Positions 34,094-35,833 of a stretch of DNA of 35,833 nucleotides are shown here, one piece after another. Position 1 is the stretch's first letter. Each line of letters begins with the position of its first letter. The translations under genes and the position numbers were made by a program. Under the pieces are notes generated by a model. The model had not been told where the DNA came from, ran no database searches, and saw nothing but the letters and a program-made list of their open reading frames with translations. The stretch comes from Bacteroidota bacterium (GTDB taxonomy: Bacteria > Bacteroidota > Bacteroidia > Chitinophagales > Chitinophagaceae): positions 1-35,833 of the forward strand of contig JAKIZK010000006.1 in assembly GCA_022708055.1 (NCBI GenBank). The letters are read 5' to 3'.

Positions 34094-35833
34094 TTAGAAT
34101 CTTAACGTCATGCTGGCAAAAAAGTTCAGGCCATAAGCATAATATAACTTTGGAGGAAACTTATTCACCAATACAGGATCCGATGTTGCTGTTTGTGCAT
34201 CATATCGTAATTGTTCATAACCACCTGTAATGATGTCTTTGTTGTTCAGTAAATTATTGATACCTACGTTGAATACTAAAAATGTATTTCTTTTATTGAT
34301 TTCAAAATCTTTTGGCAGTTTCCATGAATAACCTCCAAAGAAATCAATTGTGTATTGCGCATCAAATTTTGTCTGATTGAATATTTCATTATACTCAGCA
34401 CTCTTTGGAGCTACATACTGTAATGCATCCCAGGTACGGCGCAGCGGATTCATACTCAGGTACGATTCATCAAAGTAATTTCCGGTAAGGCTTACAAACC
34501 AAAACTTAGGAGAACGATAGCTTAAACCCAGGCTATAAGCTTCCATTGGCGTAGAAGGCACTCTAAAGTTTTCTGCATAAATGATTTGTTTGCCCAGTAC
34601 GGAAGCACTGTTATCAACCGTTACTACTGCATTTTGTTTGCTGTCGTAATAATAACGGCCTAGCGCTGCAGCTGCATTTAAAGTAAGCGTAGGAGTTATT
34701 TTTGCTTCTACTCCAAACTCACCGCCAAAATGTAATTTATCAATTCCATTGATGGCATAGTTAACAAAATTCTGATAAGCGTCGTGATAGAATGACATTA
34801 CATCAAGCCCATCCATAAATCGTGTATAATATCCACTCAATCGTATTTTCAAATTTGGAGCATTCATTACATATCCCGCTTCCACTGTTTGTATTGTTTC
34901 GCTTTCTACATTATCCTGCTGGCTGTTGCGGGTACGTGGAGAAATATATACGTTTTCAAAATATGGAGCCCTTGTAAGATAAGCGCCATTTGCAAATACA
35001 TAATTTCTACCATCAATTTTATAGGTAACACCACCTTTTACAGCAAAATCAAAGAAACTATTTTCAGTTCCTTTTCCTAATGAATTATTGGGAAACAATC
35101 CTACTCTTGTATTACCTTTTCTGTAAAATGCTGTTTGAGATACATTACCCGCCAAGAAGAAGTCAACTTTATTATATTTGAATACGCCCTGTGCCCATGC
35201 TGCCACTTTTGAAATATTAATATTATAATCATACCCAAACTTATCTCCCACTTTTAGTATTCTGTTGGGATGATCCAAATCGTATTGATTGGATATATTA
35301 TCAGCAGGAAAATCTCTTTCGGCAAACTGGTTTACGTTTACATAAAACTCGCCGCCCAATAAGTCATCTACTTTTTTATAGTAGTGATTATTCTGTTGTT
35401 GGAAAGATGCACCGCCGGTAAAATCAATATGACTGCCGAATTTTGTATTGATAACAGAATTGGCATTAAATCTTGTAGTATTGATAATTCTTTCTTCAAT
35501 GATATAGTGAGAACGGCGACCGCTTATTGTATTTCCTACAATGCCGTTTGCGTCATTTATATTTTCAAGACTGGCACGGTTGGCATCATACAATCTTTGC
35601 CAGTTTATCTGGCGGGTATTGATGTCGTTCTTCATTAAATCATAAAGCATTTGTCCCTGTACAGGATCGGGTGTGCTTGCCCATGTTGTAGTATAGCTTG
35701 GTAGATAGCGATAATAATCCGGACGTGGATCGGCTGCATTGTACCAGTCAAGTGCAGTAATGCTTCTATCACCTATTGAATAACCAACAGCCGTTGTTAA
35801 TGTAGTATGATTATTAATTCTGAAATCATGTGT
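34094..35833 (-). CDS. TonB-dependent receptor, C-terminal part (cut by window edge)
   Basis: This is an open frame of 579 residues that continues past base 35833, so the signal peptide, regulatory domain and plug are outside the window. What remains is barrel: TTAVGYSIGDRSITALDWYNAADPRPDYY, GSHIDFTGGASFQQQNNHYYKKVDD, YDYNINISKVAAWAQGVF, RNYVFANGAYLTRAPYF, TVEAGYVMNAPNLKIRLSGYYTRFMD. The ending is NFFASMTLRF, an aromatic C-terminus typical of outer-membrane barrels. An ATG at 35650 lies inside the frame and is not the start. The two DUF5689 lipoproteins follow, and no SusD-like gene is visible in the window, so the uptake partners appear to be these lipoproteins instead. Confidence 0.9.
   Translation of the reverse strand, partial: THDFRINNHTTLTTAVGYSIGDRSITALDWYNAADPRPDYYRYLPSYTTTWASTPDPVQGQMLYDLMKNDINTRQINWQRLYDANRASLENINDANGIVGNTISGRRSHYIIEERIINTTRFNANSVINTKFGSHIDFTGGASFQQQNNHYYKKVDDLLGGEFYVNVNQFAERDFPADNISNQYDLDHPNRILKVGDKFGYDYNINISKVAAWAQGVFKYNKVDFFLAGNVSQTAFYRKGNTRVGLFPNNSLGKGTENSFFDFAVKGGVTYKIDGRNYVFANGAYLTRAPYFENVYISPRTRNSQQDNVESETIQTVEAGYVMNAPNLKIRLSGYYTRFMDGLDVMSFYHDAYQNFVNYAINGIDKLHFGGEFGVEAKITPTLTLNAAAALGRYYYDSKQNAVVTVDNSASVLGKQIIYAENFRVPSTPMEAYSLGLSYRSPKFWFVSLTGNYFDESYLSMNPLRRTWDALQYVAPKSAEYNEIFNQTKFDAQYTIDFFGGYSWKLPKDFEINKRNTFLVFNVGINNLLNNKDIITGGYEQLRYDAQTATSDPVLVNKFPPKLYYAYGLNFFASMTLRF

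Overview
The window is AT-rich chromosomal DNA of a Bacteroidota bacterium, most likely from the Chitinophagales/Chitinophagaceae (family level is inference). Direct signs are TonB-dependent receptors carrying an N-terminal carboxypeptidase-regulatory-like domain, SPI-type lipoproteins, a large surface protein with a type IX secretion (T9SS) C-terminal domain, DUF5689 lipoproteins, a Wzi/RemB-like barrel, and several matches to the Bacteroidota promoter -7 element TAnnTTTG in place of a sigma70-type -10. Start codons were re-chosen for many genes, because the longest open frames often begin at TTG or GTG upstream of a better ATG.

Layout. 1-4460 (minus): start of the division and cell-wall (dcw) cluster in the order mraZ-rsmH-ftsL-ftsI-murE, with murE cut by the window edge. 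4461-4772: 312 bp regulatory gap holding MraZ-box-like repeats and a phased set of DnaA-box-like 9-mers. 4773-11091: queA (+), an orphan sensor kinase (-), yqgE (+), a Wzi/RemB-like outer-membrane protein (-) and dihydroorotase (+). 11124-15034 (+): a short MutS-family ATPase, a DUF6922/AbiEii toxin-antitoxin-like pair, and a secreted M1 aminopeptidase whose start overlaps the toxin stop. 15084-21619 (+): two tandem paralogous membrane-anchored proteins of unknown function, a YifB/ComM AAA ATPase, a GT25 glycosyltransferase, an ABC exporter and a rhodanese-like protein with serine at the catalytic position. 21649-24429 (-): a TonB-dependent receptor preceded by a small His/Cys-rich membrane protein. 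24519-28774 (+): a c-type heme lipoprotein, a triple-DUF2249 protein behind an FNR-like palindrome, lipoate-protein ligase, a PEP-mutase/isocitrate-lyase-family enzyme and a TPMT-like methyltransferase, closed by a hairpin terminator. 28870-35833 (-): a surface uptake or adhesion locus reading TonB receptor (cut by the edge), two DUF5689 lipoproteins, a perfect 14-bp hairpin, then the T9SS protein with three tandem ~209-residue modules.

How the genes work together. Most genes are housekeeping: cell wall and division, queuosine, pyrimidine and lipoate metabolism. Three local groups look like units: (i) the His/Cys-rich protein plus TonB receptor, with an operator-like inverted repeat at its promoter and a divergent heme lipoprotein; (ii) the triple-DUF2249 gene under a candidate Crp/FNR-family site; (iii) the TonB receptor/DUF5689/T9SS surface locus. 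No tRNA, rRNA, CRISPR array, insertion sequence or prophage was seen. No clearly new multi-gene system is demonstrated. The strongest leads are the triple DUF2249 gene, the metal-type receptor locus, the DnaA-box cluster upstream of mraZ, and the paralogous membrane pair.
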